Notes: generated from the letters alone by a model not told the origin. 64,000 bases of DNA from Rhipicephalus microplus (GCF_043290135.1 NC_134707.1:71291906-71355905), one strand, 5' to 3'; shown: positions 20,226 to 35,955, counted from the stretch's first letter. Program-made: numbers and translations.

Positions 20226-22052
20226 ATGTATTAGGGACGTGGCCTGGCTCATACCCCATGTTTATTCTACTCTGACTTCTTCTTCCTCAGCCTCTACCTT
20301 CAGTCAATACCTACTTACGTTACATGATTCCCCCTCCCCCCGAAAGACGGTATGAATTACCAACAAGAAAAAGTAATAAAAGAGGTTAAATAGTCACAAA
20401 TGTCAAAAGTCACAATTGGTTCTATGCTCCAGAGTAGTTCCGTAAATTTTCGAAGACTTCAGTGGACAGTGCAGCAGTCCGGTTAACGCAGGAGTTCTGG
20501 TGATCGAGGCCGACTGTTGCGTTATGGATGGCATAACCACACTTTGGAGATCTGCACTGTTGGTAACATGGGTTGAGTTCTTGCGAGGAACGGACAAGAG
20601 TGGGAGTCCCTGTAGCATTTGAAGTTCGGATGTTGAAGGCGTCGAGTTGCGTCGCGTGACGGGAACAGACGGTGTGCTTCTAGTTTGCATGTGTGATGGT
20701 CGCAGCTGATGAAATCAGAATGATGTCTTGGTCTCTGCGTTGTACAGATGGTGCCTTCTCATCCCTTTCGTCGTTTTCTGCTGTTTCGGAGCTGTAATCG
20801 TAGGCGCAGTCTTGATCTCTTGCGCCAAATGCGTTCCTGGCGCCGATCCCTTATGCGAAGATGCCTGACGTATTAAATTTGTTTTAAGATCCTCCTTGAA
20901 CATCGCACTGGTTTTCTTCACAACTTTATGTGGTGCCCAGTCGGCAGCTGGTAGTTTGTGGGCTGTTGTCAGGCACTTCGGGCAATGAAGATAATGCGTC
21001 AGAGTTGGTAGGAAGTTTTTCAGAAGCTTCTTCTATCCTGTTCACTACCAGAGGCTCTTGCGCATTGCAACGTGCAACGTTCGATGCGTCTGAGCCGTCG
21101 GTGTTGCTTCCACTGTAGAGTGTGTATGCACCAGATGGCGATGCATGAACCCGCGCGGAAGGGGCATGGCTCGACAGGGTATTTTCCCGATGCTCCAGGT
21201 CATCTACCATAAATACGGCGTCCTTATAAGGCAAATGGTGAGCGTTAGGAGCGCTTGAAGAACCGCGTGATGAAAACCCAGGTGATGGATCACGTATGCG
21301 AGACGAAGAGTGAATGGCATCAGGTGGTTGAGCAACGTCTCGGGTCATATGCTGAAGCGATGTCTTCGCAAATGCCGACTTTCGTGCCGAAAGGAGGCGC
21401 GCTCGATGGCTGTGTTTTTCCCAAAATACCCATTGTCGTCTGCCACTGAACTCGTGTGCCACTTCGTCTTGCGCCAGAGGTCTTATCTTTTTGTGCATTC
21501 GAATGGTTGAAGACTGCCTGTAAAATTGACGACTGAGTGTATTTTTCTGCGCATGGTGGGTTAAAATTGAGTCTTCGTCGTAGTCGTCAGTATATTCTCT
21601 AAACCAAACGATCATTTCCCATAACTCGTTGTTTTTAAATATAAGGGTGACGTAGAATTTGAAGGCCTCACCGGAGACGTAGTCGGTAAAGCTCGCGACC
21701 ATCTCCCGTTCCGACCATGATGCAGCGGTAGCGTGGAGCTCGAACAGGTAGAACCAGTCCTGCACGGGTTCATCGCCCGCTGCTCCGGTGTACTTGGGGA
21801 TGGGAAGGTCCGTCGATGGTTCCGTCATGATGGTTGCCACGGTGTCCAGTGGTGATGCAATTCTGTGGTCCGCGTTCGGTCACTGCGTCTCGCTGAGGTC
21901 TTCGATGATGATGGCCGGTTGATGAAGTGGTTGTGAGGTCTTCATCCTGTCGACTCGTGTGACGCTATGATGTATTGGCGACGTGGTCTGGCTCATACCC
22001 CATGTTTATTCTACTCTGACTTCTTCCTCATCCTCTACCTTCCGTCAGTACC

Positions 22053-22058
<6 letters not shown>
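20224..22058 (-). mobile_element. LTR element 3: non-autonomous gypsy derivative with gag-like ORF only
   Basis: On the minus strand the 5' LTR is 22058-21958 (101 bp, TGTGTGGG...GCGTCACA) and the 3' LTR is 20324-20224 (diverged, last ~10 bp lost). A purine tract GGGGGGAGGGGG lies just before the 3' LTR (about 20327-20345). Right after the 5' LTR comes CGAGTCGACAGGATGAAG, the same motif as in elements 2 and 4. The element carries one gag-like frame and no protease, RT or integrase. Both outer sides are (AT)n. It presumably depended on a relative such as element 2 for Pol. Confidence 0.82.
20926..21840 (-). CDS. Chimeric gag-like ORF of LTR element 3 (304 codons)
   Basis: The first 75 or so residues match the Gag of element 2: IPKYTGAAGDEPVQDWF, LFELHATAASWSEREMV, DYVSGEAFKFYV. 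The rest is unrelated to it: a basic stretch, then serine-proline-rich sequence without zinc knuckle, ending SPQTTSCRLGTT. Further minus frames downstream (20715-20921, 20403-20690) are lysine-, serine- and threonine-rich and may be its continuation after a stop. Element 4 carries the same combination, so the chimera is a family trait. Probable role: a truncated Gag that can still interact with particles of the autonomous relative. Confidence 0.65.
   Translation of the reverse strand: MATIMTEPSTDLPIPKYTGAAGDEPVQDWFYLFELHATAASWSEREMVASFTDYVSGEAFKFYVTLIFKNNELWEMIVWFREYTDDYDEDSILTHHAQKNTLSRQFYRQSSTIRMHKKIRPLAQDEVAHEFSGRRQWVFWEKHSHRARLLSARKSAFAKTSLQHMTRDVAQPPDAIHSSSRIRDPSPGFSSRGSSSAPNAHHLPYKDAVFMVDDLEHRENTLSSHAPSARVHASPSGAYTLYSGSNTDGSDASNVARCNAQEPLVVNRIEEASEKLPTNSDALSSLPEVPDNSPQTTSCRLGTT

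Positions 22059-22142
<84 letters not shown>
22059..22142. repeat. (AT)n microsatellite
   Basis: About 84 bp of pure AT repeat between LTR element 3 and a second-family SINE. Confidence 0.97.
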
Positions 22143-22145
<3 letters not shown>

Positions 22146-22351
22146 AAAAAAGGTGTACACCGAAGCGCTCATTTTTGCGTGTTTTGACACAATAATTATT
22201 AGATCTAACAGACAATAACGCGAAGGAATGTATAGGGGAAGTTATTAGAACAAATGTAATGTAAATAAGAAAAAAGAAAAGTGGGCCAAAAAATAACCAG
22301 CTGTGAGCAGGAATCGAACCTACGACCTTCGAATAACGCGTTCGATGCAAT
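22143..22351 (-). mobile_element. Second tRNA-derived SINE family, 5'-truncated
   Basis: Minus strand from about 22350: GCATCGAACGCG, then AGGTCGTAGGTTCGATTCC, a good pol III B box, then a non-tRNA body (TGGTTATTTTTTGGCCCAC and an AT-rich 3' part). The A box is missing, apparently lost at the (AT)n border (22352-22373). Distinct in sequence from Ruka. Confidence 0.65.
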
Positions 22352-22373
22352 ATATATATATTTATATATATAT

Positions 22374-23136
22374 TGTGTTTGTGTGTGTAAAGTAATATTA
22401 TTCATGAAATTGCCAGATTTCGTGTCACTGCAATGGGGACGAGGACTGGATAGTTTGAAATATAATTTTATGTTTCAGTGCAACTACCCTTTCTATTGTA
22501 CTACTGTTGTCCATTTTATTATCTCTTACCTCTTACTAATGGATTAATAATTGTAAGCCCGACATGTCTAACAGCCTCCGCATACAACGATAAGATTCCC
22601 CAAAGGTGGAATCTTAGAACAAAATATTATTCGATTTAAACACACCCATTCCCTTCTTTTGGAGACACTGCCTGGTACCCCCTGAAAGCAAGACAGAAAG
22701 CTTTTCTGCCCACACTACATCGATAGAACTACAGAATGTCATTCCCACGGTAGAAGAAAGATGGTAATCGACAGTCCCACCACAGCCCAGGTGATCGACG
22801 CCTGATTAAGGACGGTCGGTGAAAAAAAAAATACAGGGGATTCCGTGATACGCGAGGCCTTACCGTCACTGACTGCCGTCTACACTAAAGAAATCACCAC
22901 ATAAAAACACCAAACGCAATGCTTCTAAGAAAATGAGTACTCAGGATGCCACTCGCATAGCGCAGTTACCCTTGGATGTTTTGTTTATTTGTCTTTGCTG
23001 TTCTTCTCATTTTTTACGCGCAAGAATAATAAAAATGGGAGAGTGAACAGCATGTACCTTCATTCTTGGCGAAGGCTAGACCCTATATCGCTGACACTGT
23101 CAAAATAAACACTTCCGTTGTTACTTTTATTCTTCT
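22374..23136. other. No gene recognised
   Basis: AT-rich sequence with short frames only. I see no repeat signature in it. Confidence 0.5.
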
Positions 23137-23137
23137 T

Positions 23138-23342
<205 letters not shown>

Positions 23343-23343
23343 G

Positions 23344-23344
<1 letters not shown>

Positions 23345-23430
<86 letters not shown>
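23345..23430. repeat. (AT)n microsatellite
   Basis: About 86 bp of AT repeat that runs directly into the perfect palindrome at 23426. Confidence 0.97.
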
Positions 23431-23434
<4 letters not shown>

Positions 23435-23571
23435 AGTAGATCCTCCGTGAGCGGTCACAACGTGGTTTATTTCGACGTTTCGGCCTAGAGTCTGGCCTAG
23501 GCCAGACTCTAGGCCGAAACGTCGAAATAAACCACGTTGTGACCGCTCACGGAGGATCTACTAGACTATAT
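23426..23571. repeat. Perfect 146-bp palindrome built from two ribozyme-like retroelement ends
   Basis: The arms read outward from the centre GGCCTAGGCC (23494-23503). GTCTAGTAGATCCTCCGTGA at 23431 is mirrored to 23566, and the match extends to 23426 and 23571 through ATATA/TATAT. I found no mismatch and no spacer. Each half, read outward, is GGCCAGACTCTAGGCCGAAA, then CGTCGAAATAAACC. That equals stem II plus GAAAC of a hammerhead ribozyme with the CTGATGA box replaced by the other arm. Confidence 0.93.
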
Positions 23572-23605
23572 GCAACGCTACGGCCACTCAACCACCATGC
23601 CTGCC

Positions 23606-23630
23606 TATATATATATATATATATATATAT
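23606..23630. repeat. (AT)n tract followed by a GT-rich tract
   Basis: About 25 bp of AT repeat, then a GT-rich stretch (23634-23662), bordering LTR element 4. Confidence 0.9.
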
Positions 23631-23662
23631 AAACCTGTGTGTGTGTGTCTGCGTGTGAGTGT

Positions 23663-26425
<2,763 letters not shown>

Positions 26426-26560
26426 AAGTGGGCGTGGTAAAAAAGAAAAAGGCAGGAGTAGACTTGATGTATGAATGATTTATTTATTTCAAGGGCTAAC
26501 TCGATGTAAGCCAGATGGTGATGGTAATATAACCAAAACCATGGGTCATACCCACACAGG

Positions 26561-26707
26561 GCTATGGAGGCGAAGATGCTGTAGGCCCGTATGCTCCAAT
26601 TCAGGTGCACATTAAAGAACACCAGGTCTTCAAAATTTCTGGAGCCCTCCACAACAGTGTCTCTCTTAAATATATGGCGGTTTCGGAACGTTAAACCCAA
26701 CATATAG
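26561..26707 (+). mobile_element. Ruka-like SINE, diverged, head missing
   Basis: GCTATGGAGGCGAAGATGCT, GTAGGCCCGTATGCTC, TTCTGGAGCCCTCCAC and ACGTTAAACCCAACATAT follow the Ruka body in order, with many substitutions. The tRNA-like part is not recognisable. Confidence 0.8.
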
Positions 26708-27059
26708 ATGTTGATATCGATACCCACTCAGGGGTATCGGCCAATAATTGATTACGTAACTTAGAGAGATTTTTTCTTATTCAATATTTATACCACCCCA
26801 AAAACATACTGTAAAACGAAAAAAGTACAATAATTGTTTTTTTGTTCGGATAAGACAGTACAGCCGTTAAGTTGGAAAGAAATTAGTAGGGTTAAACGAA
26901 TTTCTTTTATGATAAAATAATTGTGCAGCAATACAGCTCACGCAAGTAAATGCCTAATTGTTTTAGTATCATGAAGCCAAGTGCAAACAGCATCAAAAGC
27001 GTTAATGTGGCTGAAGCCCAGATCCAAAACACTGCCGAAAATTTCGTTTTCTTTTGTGA

Positions 27060-27880
27060 AGTTCAGTCCCAGGCAAGTGAATACGATGACCTAAAGTCTT
27101 TTTCTCAGCAATCTGTATCGACTACATAAAAAACAGTACTTCATTGTTTCTGGTTGTGCACAAATGTTGCGGAGAGGTGATATCACCACACCAGCTCTGT
27201 GTGAATAGAAATTTAATGGGGGACATGACATTGAATTCTGCTTATTAGGACTTCCAATTGTCTTGTAGGACACCACTGCATTTGAAACGAAAATTTTAAT
27301 TCAGAGACTTCTGTCAGTGACGTTATTGATTCATTAGCATCTGCACGAAGCGAAAGTTTTCTGTATCTTGTCGCAGTTATTGTGGCAACTTTGGAAGGAC
27401 CAATAGTACTGGACCATTCAATGGCGCTTGTGCTAGAGAGTTGGTGATTTCATTCAATTTTAATCCCCAATGGCCAGGTACTCATAATAACTTCAGTGGC
27501 TGCAGCTGAGGAGGGCATAACCTAAGGGCCATCTTTAAGGCCACAGATTTTGTTGACGCCGTAATCTACGTACATGTTCACAGGGAATCAGTAGTTTTTA
27601 TACTGTTATGGGCGCTCAATAGTAGCTTCCGCAGTGCTCGAATTATTGCCAACTGTTCAGCGTCAAAACCAGTTGTGAAGTATGATAGCCCGAATGAAAA
27701 AGACCAGCCAAGCGAATAAGAGTATACATCTGAGTTTTCATCCAATATCCAAGCATCTGTGGCTAAAATACTACTCGTTTCTTCGCTGGGAAGGCAATGC
27801 TGTAGCCGGCCTAGGATCTTTATGACTGGTATTTGTGTTTAGAGGAAAAACCGCATCGAATCGTATCTTGAGATTCTCAT
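27060..27880 (-). pseudogene. RNase-H-bearing LINE ORF2 relic (I-group type)
   Basis: Minus strand, reading from 27800 down: ATDAWILDENSDVYSYSL (first RNase H aspartate), then FDAEQLAIIRALRKLL (catalytic Glu) and SIKTTDSL (third acidic block), then much stop-ridden sequence. Near 27200-27100 comes LNFYSHRAGVVISPLRNICA, the post-RNase-H Cys/His region. Same family and segment as the + strand relic at 31030-32050. Confidence 0.6.
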
Positions 27881-28171
27881 TTGAGACATGCGCTGCAAGC
27901 ACGTCTTGAGTTTTCACATTCATTCTGTTTAGTTCTTTCTGGACAAAACTTCTCTGAAGGCTCAGAAATCATGGCCAAAAAACAAGGAAATGAGTATAGA
28001 TCATTCATAAAATCATATTCAAATTATCTTAGCGCATAGCCATGCGATTTCAAAAATGTTTAAGAGGTTAGAATATAGAAACGACAAAACAACGTAGGCA
28101 ATCACGCTTCCTGATGCGAAAACATAGATTGTTAAAAAACCTAGGTAGCCCTAGACACAATCTCAAAACCT

Positions 28172-28366
28172 CTCGTTGCAGCATTCCCGGCTGCGGCAGC
28201 TGCATTTCCGATGGAGGCGGAAATTGTGTGAGCCCTTGTGCTCAGATCTGGGTGCACGGTAAAGAACCCTAGTTGGTCAAAATTTCTGGAGTCCTTCACT
28301 ACGGCGTCTCTCATATTCATATTGCGGTTTTGGGGCGTTAAACCCAACATATCAATCAATCAATTC
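28172..28366 (+). mobile_element. Ruka-like SINE, 5' part degraded
   Basis: TTCCCGGCTGCGGCAGCTGC, CCGATGGAGGCGGAAATTGT, TTCTGGAGTCCTTCACTACG and GGGCGTTAAACCCAACATAT, with CAATCAATCAATTC at the 3' end. The A-box region is not recognisable. Confidence 0.88.
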
Positions 28367-28599
28367 TTGATTCAGTATAACCAGAGGCTCTATTTTGTAA
28401 GCAGGGCCACTGCAGAACAATACAGGCCAAATTATAATATTGGTCGCATTTACATTTTGTGTATCATCAACACTGTGTCTCTACGTAAACCTGTTTAGGA
28501 TGCATTACGCGTAAACTATTTTGTTTCTGCGTAAATAATTTTTAGGTGAAAAGTCCAGTTTAGGATGCATTATGAAAGTCTCACTGATATTTAGGTGTT

Positions 28600-29190
28600 T
28601 CCATCTGTACAATAGACTCTTGTTTACCGCATATTGAGATTGAGATGGGATCTGCTAACGTGAATATTAACAATTCATTCGTACTTACGCTTGATGTCGT
28701 GCAGAGTGTCTCTTGCCAGTGATCCCACTGAGTCGCCTTCCTTTTTCCTCTGCTCGAGCTCTGGGTCCACTGTGTTTGTTGAATCACCCCTGGGCCACGA
28801 GAGAACCGTCCTAGTTACCAAAGATCAGGAGAGACGTGCACGACTTGTTGCTCATGACGACGCTTGTCTGCAGTTGCGTACACTGGCTCTGCGAGGTAGT
28901 TGACTGGTGATATTTGGTACACAACCTGATAGAGACCATAACACCTCGAAGAAAGCTTGTTGGACAGATCCGTAAGGGTAAACAGAAACTATTACCACAG
29001 CAGTGAGTTAAAAGAAATGCATGTAAACGTAGTTGATGAGTCATTGCGATGTGCTCGGGATGTCTGTTCATGTGACGGTAACACACCAGCAAGCTCGCGA
29101 CAATCTTCAGCAGGTGCAGCTGCTCGTTAGACAGTAGCCAACTTTGAAGAACCTGGCCGTCAAAAAAGCAATGTGTCAAATTGTGGATAA
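28600..29190 (-). pseudogene. Ty3/gypsy integrase C-terminal scrap
   Basis: Minus strand, about 29000-28800: SNKLSSRCYGLYQVVYQISP, then VNYLAEP and HEQQVVHVSPDL. This is the usual gypsy integrase C-terminus pattern (K-L-x-R-xx-G-P-Y-V, then VNY, then VVHVSxxL). Stops occur on both sides. At 28689-28789 there is a 101-bp block ending in GTAAGT that could be LTR-proximal sequence or an exon (see rejected). Confidence 0.5.
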
Positions 29191-29199
29191 TCACCTACA

Positions 29200-30916
<1,717 letters not shown>

Positions 30917-31029
30917 GTGTGCGGCATTGAACATAACGGCGAAAAACGAAGTTCATCCGGCAGGTTCCACATACTAGCAGTTCGTACCTTCCTAAAGTTA
31001 CATGCATCTCCAGACAGGAGGTTGCGATG

Positions 31030-32050
31030 TGTTTTAGTTATGGAGTGGACGTCCTTGTTCAACCCGCAGTGGTCTAGATTAAGGCGCCCACAAGTCATCG
31101 CCATACAGAAGCTCTTGAAAACATTACAAGTTAGCCTTCGTGAGGTAGTGGTACTAAGAACACCTTTTCAATCAATGAAAATAGAATTTGACAATATATT
31201 TCTTAATAATTGCAAAAATCTGCCCAGTAGATACCTGAATGCTATTTTAGAAGACCACCCGGCAAGATTAGAAATAAAGATTGTAGTAGCAACTGATGCT
31301 TCAGTTTGAGAAGAAAAGGCAGAAGTCGGAATCGTATTTTCATTGTTGGATTTGTATTTTTTCACTTTGTTTACCAGTTTTTACACCTATTTATGAACCA
31401 AGATTACTTGCACTTCTATTAGCGTTACGGAAATTGCCTCAATGAATAACAGATGCTATCATTCTTTCAGACTGCCGGTCTGTGTGTACTTCATTACCTG
31501 CGCCTAGTATGTCCAATGCTTCAAAAGTGTTTATGCCCACGTCCCAAGATATTTCAACTCATTAGCTTGGTGTAGACAGCAGGTCATGAAGGTTTAACGA
31601 TCAATGAATATGCAGACGCACTCGCAGGCGGCTAACATAACTATCCCATAATTTTTATATTGATGACGCCAGCGTTTATCGCCGTGGCACGCTTTGAAAC
31701 TTTTGTCATATCAAATCATTTCAAAAAATCTCGCTTGGCAATGCCTCATTTTTTCATCTTAAGTACCCCTGGAAAACTTTATGGTACTCCTCTGAAATGG
31801 CGGAGACATCAATTACAAGACTACGATGCACAGTCGCCCCCCCCCCCCCCTCTGAATTTTTATCTACAGAGGTATGGTCTGGCACAGTTTTCCTATTCCT
31901 CCACTGCAACAAAAGTGAATCTCTTCATCATTCCTCTTAACATGCAGGTTATATACAAATCAAAGGAAGAGACTGTTATAAGAACCTCTCTGTAGGTAGG
32001 CTTTAAATTTATCCCTTTCAGAGGTCTTTCCTTTGGAGCAAGTGAAAAGA
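31030..32050 (+). pseudogene. RNase-H-bearing LINE ORF2 3' relic (I-group type)
   Basis: A + frame to 31309 ends LEIKIVVATDASV, the first RNase H aspartate motif. Broken frames continue with AIILSDCRSVCTSLPAPS (third motif, near 31455-31505) and INEYADALAG (31600-31630). Next come FETFVISNHFKKSRLAMP (from 31690), LNFYLQRYGLAQFSYS (from 31852) and GLSFGAS (near 32025). This is the C-terminal half of the ORF2 family also seen on the minus strand at 27060-27880. Several stops. Confidence 0.7.
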
Positions 32051-32479
32051 AGTTTAACCACAGGAACGTTTGCAAGACCGTGTGCGATTTCAAAAGGCAA
32101 CAAAACGAATAGAACGTTCAGCTGAGGCATAACATTCACTTAATTTCAAACCATTTTACCTTACTCGTTGTCTTTATTCTCTTGGTTGTGCTAGTATCCA
32201 TCGTTTACCAATCTATTCTTTGTTTATACATCCCTACCTAAAAAGCCGGCTGGTAAAACAATTCGATACAAATGAGGTAGCGTTCATTTCATGGTTGATC
32301 CCTCATGGTGGGTTGCGCCAGGACTCTGAGGAATAACCAACCAAGCAACCCTAGTTCAAGGAACCAGTCGCATGCCCTATTCATAAGCTGCTTCAATCAG
32401 TCGCAGCTGTGATTCCAGACCGGCCTAGACAGCAGCGCTTTTCACCCCTCCCATATACTATTTATGTCGTCCATCTGTG

Positions 32480-33270
32480 CTGTGGAGTAGATCATGTTTA
32501 AAGTCTACCGAGTCATGAAAGAGTTCGTAATGTTCCTAGCATGGTCACCACCAAAGGATTTTGTTTACCACGCGAAAGTAGATAAATTTCTAAACGTTCC
32601 CTATAACCGTTAACAATCACTGCGTCGCAAATGTCTGGGAATTGCAGGGTACTCTATCGCAGAGTTCGGGCTCTCTTGGTGATCTGTAAAGGCTCGAGCT
32701 ACTGCATCACCATGCAAGTTCTCAGTTACGACATCGTGGCCCTGTTCTCAGGCCTTCTGAATGTACTTTATTTGGAGGCACGTTTAGCAATTCCATTAGT
32801 GATTCGATGTAGTATTGTCATACAAAGGACGTGTAGAGCCATTCTAGTAAAAAAATGGATAACTGTAGAATTCATTTGCTTAACTTTTTATATACAAATA
32901 TTTCATAAGAAAACAGATGATCAGTGTTCACAGTTCATCAAAGTAACGACGTCATACACTGGGCGATCACAAATACCTATTCAGGCACAAAACAGTACCG
33001 ATAATTGCAGAAACAATTGATGCGTAAAGAAAACACTCGAAACAGGTTCGCCGTGGCATGTCCAGTCCAGTAGTTTATTCGTTAATTGGGGGGTAACTTC
33101 TTCTGAGGCAATTGTTGATACATCGACGAGCTCATCTGTGGTTTTTGGTGGCGACTAGCACAATAAAGCAGTTTTATGTCTTAACGTGAATTGTAGTCGT
33201 TCTTTGACGCTGAGCGCATTGCTTCAGCTTTAAAAAGTATGTTTTCTTTGACGCCCACTTGGCCTTTTAA
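32480..33270 (+). pseudogene. Penelope-like reverse transcriptase relic
   Basis: The + frame 32631-33020 contains VLSYDIVALFSGLLNVLYLE, which matches the SFDVxSLFTxVP motif A of Penelope-like RTs. ITVEFICLTFYIQIF at the position of the usual ITVEDI...CL..TYF..F block follows. A broken continuation has TGSPWHVQSSSLF near 33045-33085 where GSPVSxxxAxLxME is expected. The YVDD box is not recognisable. Much decayed. Confidence 0.5.
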
Positions 33271-34202
33271 ATGAAGGATATATTATGTCATCATGATGGC
33301 CTTACAATTTGCTGTTTCCTATAGTCATTTTACATACAGCTTTCCAGTTTGGAGAATGCTCCTCACAAGAGTAGTGTGGCGATATGGTGAGTACTACAGT
33401 CATTTTCCTAAAAGGAAGAAAAAGAAGAATTGAGTCATAGGCTGAAAATATCTTTCCGAATACATACGCCTTGCGCTGTTTGAGCCCAGTGTGCAATGAA
33501 TGTTAATCCTGTCATTCAGCCGCAGCAATACAACATCGATGTCTTTCTTTTCACAAGTACAACCCATTTTTTGTGCGATGCTGCACAGCAAGTATTAGTG
33601 ACTTGTGTCATATTATGGCCTAAGTTTTTGTCAGTGCTCTCATAGATAATACGCAGAGTAAGCGTTTAGACGTCATACCGATCAAGATGACTGTTTCTTT
33701 AGTTTTCACGGAGAGCACAATTTAAAAATCCTTATTTCGTAGCCATAATGTAACTCAATCCTGACGAAGTAACAACAATATTAGGATAAAATATGAAAAT
33801 TCTTCATTGTAGAATATAAAAAGTAGCCCTGCATAGAAAGGTGCTTAGGTATGCCCAAAAATTTTCAAAAGTAGACTACACTTTCTATGCTCCCGGGAAG
33901 CTTAGTGTTGCAAAATATGAATTCTCCTGAGAGGGAGGCGCGGTCAATGGCACGTTGTTGACTTCAAAAATATTGCAAAGCGATAGTTTGCACGACAATG
34001 GTACCGAAAACGTTATGCTTTTGTTGCAGATTTCACTTCTAAGGATCATTGCTTTCCTTTAAGGGTGAGGCATTTTTTAGTAGACTGCAGGCACTGTGAG
34101 CACTTCTATGTACGAATCTACCTATGTAGCCACTTCCACCTGGTTGCTCTCGTGATCGCCCCTTTAACAATGGGTAGACGTAACTTAGTATAGGATATAA
34201 AG
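33271..34202. other. No gene recognised
   Basis: AT-rich, short frames only. Confidence 0.5.
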
Positions 34203-34410
34203 TGGGATAACAAAGGTTAACTGTAGAAGTGCCTCAGGCAGGCTGGCCGACGTTTTGATAGGAAGACCTGTCTTTCTCAGAGGCGCTGTGTCATTCTTGG
34301 CGTGTTAGTTTTAAAAGGGTTAGTAGTCACATGATCTCCTGGTCGTGGCACGTGTCCCTGTTGATAATCCTCGTCTGAAAAAAAAAAACTATCAAGCAGG
34401 GGAGTGCAAT
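34203..34410 (-). mobile_element. Penelope-like terminal arm, left copy of an inverted pair
   Basis: Matches the reverse complement of 35956-36166 through the stretch GAAGTGCCTCAG, GGCTGG, GGAAGACCT, GGCGTGTTAGTTTTAAA and CCTGTTGATAAT. On the minus strand 34280-34251 reads CTGAGAAA, GACAGG-TCTT-CCTATC, AAAACG, i.e. a decayed hammerhead core. Confidence 0.6.
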
Positions 34411-34435
34411 ACCACCTAACTTGAGGCGAGCACTG

Positions 34436-34489
34436 AACACCAGGTTGTCGAAATTTCCGGAGTCTCTCTGGCATCACTCATAATCATAT
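34436..34489 (+). mobile_element. Ruka-like SINE, left part, split by a gypsy relic
   Basis: ACACCAGGTTGTCGAAATTT and CCGGAGTCTCTCTGGCATCA then CTCATAATCATAT follow the Ruka body. The element resumes at 35913 with ATATGGTGATTTTGGGACGT. The repeated ATAT (34486-34489 and 35913-35916) is the likely 4-bp target duplication of the inserted gypsy element. Confidence 0.75.
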
Positions 34490-34544
34490 TAGCAAGGTGT
34501 GCCATATTAGAAAGAGCAAGGTGTGCCATAATAGAGAAGTATAT

Positions 34545-34579
34545 ATTATGAGAGACGCCACAACGGCGTCTCTCATAAT
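34545..34579. repeat. 35-bp hairpin made of Ruka sequence
   Basis: ATTATGAGAGACGCC, ACAAC, GGCGTCTCTCATAAT: 15-bp perfect arms with a 5-nt loop. The right arm equals the conserved Ruka block near its 3' end. Confidence 0.9.
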
Positions 34580-34618
34580 CTTATAAGCAAGGCGTACCAT
34601 ATTAGCAAGGCGTGTAGC

Positions 34619-35665
34619 ATGGCGTGTCATGACAAACCATCTTCCGGGCATTTGAGGTTCATGCGTACTCTAGCACGTATTCGCTACACGTACTTCTGGC
34701 CCAAACTGTCCCGTACGGTCAAGCACTACGTGCAAACCTGCCGAGACTGTCAGCGTCGCAAAACTCCGACCATCAAATCTGCTGGTCTTTTACACCCTGC
34801 GTAGCCACTTCGGGAACCATTTCAACAAGTCGGCATGGACTTGCTAGGTCTATTTCCGAAATCTTCAGTGGGAAATAGCTGAATAATAATTGAGACTGAT
34901 TATTTAACCCGTTATTGTGAAGCACGAGCACTCCAGCGCGGTACGGCAAGCAATGTCGCGGATTTGTTCATTCATGCTGTCGTCCTCCACCATGGTGCAT
35001 CGGCCATGATTCTAACAGACAGAAGCACGGCCTTCACTGTCCAACTACAGGGAGAAGTGATGACACTAAGCGGCACCGTACATTGCCGAACGACAGCTTA
35101 CCATTCACAAGCTAACGGAATAACAGAACGGCTCAATAAGACCATCACAGACATGATTTCCATGTACGTCGACGTAGACCATAAGAACTGGGACAGTGTC
35201 CTCCCTTTCGCAACTTTCGCATATAGCACCACCGTGCAAGAAACTACAGGATTTACACCATTCCGCCTGCTTCACGGCCGCGAAGTTACTACGAAGTTAG
35301 ACGCCAAGCTCTTACCTGACGCATTTACGACCACCATCGAAAATGCTGACCAGTATGCGCAGTGAGCCAAAGAAGCTCGACAACTAGCTCGCTTGCGCGT
35401 TCGCTCTCAGCAACAACACGATGCTCATGGGTACAACCTTCGGCACAGAGAGGTCACCCACCACCCCGGAAAAAAAGTATGGCTTTCGAGTCCCGTACGT
35501 CAACGCGGCCGCTATGAGAAGCTCTTGCGTCATTATTTCGGCCCTTACCGGGTTCTTCAGCGCGTCAGCGATGTAAACTACGAAGTTATCGCAGAGCCCA
35601 GCATGCAGTCCTCCCTTCGTGGTGCCCAGCCGTACATTGTCCACGTGGATAAGATGAAGCCGTAA
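34619..35665 (+). pseudogene. Gypsy integrase with stop codons
   Basis: One frame family with stops near 34802, 34880 and 35363. Zinc-domain part: GHLRFMRTLARIRYTYFWP, then TCRDCQRRK (the CC pair). Core: MDLLGLFP (first Asp), LTDRSTAFT (second Asp), then YHSQANGITERLNKTI carrying the Glu. C-terminus: FGPYRVLQRVSDVNYEVI, HVDKMKP, the usual chromatin-facing tail. It would insert cDNA into target DNA if intact. As it stands it is non-functional. Confidence 0.85.
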
Positions 35666-35912
35666 TACTCATGCTGAAGACTTGCTCTTTCCTTCATGCA
35701 ATTGAAAGCATCAAGTCGATAATTTTTGAGAGGGGGAGTAATGACACGAGCATGTAGTGGGTTTCTGACTGTTGCGTGGCTAGTGTCATCATTACTTGTT
35801 CGTGTCGCAGGATTTAGTCGGCAGAAAAGACGACAACGAACTGGCGCAGCTTGATCCAAGCTGTTCTGCTGTTTGCTACCCTGTTACTTGCAGTGATTTT
35901 ATTACCGTGACA

Positions 35913-35949
35913 ATATGGTGATTTTGGGACGTTAAACTTCACATATCCA
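35913..35949 (+). mobile_element. Ruka-like SINE, right part of the copy split at 34489
   Basis: ATATGGTGATTTTGGGACGT then TAAACTTCACATATCC, the Ruka 3' end, continuing the fragment at 34436-34489. Confidence 0.75.
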
Positions 35950-35955
35950 TGATAC

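Larger units (their letters stand above)
34490..35912 (+). mobile_element. Ty3/gypsy relic: integrase and 3' LTR only
   Basis: Internally deleted gypsy element. From 34619 there is an integrase, then a purine tract GAGAGGGGGAG (35728-35738) and a 3' LTR at 35742-35912 (TGACACGAG...CCGTGACA, 171 bp). No 5' LTR, gag, protease or RT. The 5' junction region 34490-34618 contains short repeats of AGCAAGGTGTGCCAT and a 35-bp hairpin copied from Ruka sequence. It lies inside a Ruka copy. Confidence 0.75.

Noticed and set aside
28689..28789. 101-bp exon candidate on minus with GTAAGT donor and CAG acceptor
   Set aside because: It directly follows a gypsy integrase C-terminus on the same strand and is purine-rich, so it is at least as likely to be the 3' end of that element. 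Two frames are open and neither is recognisable.
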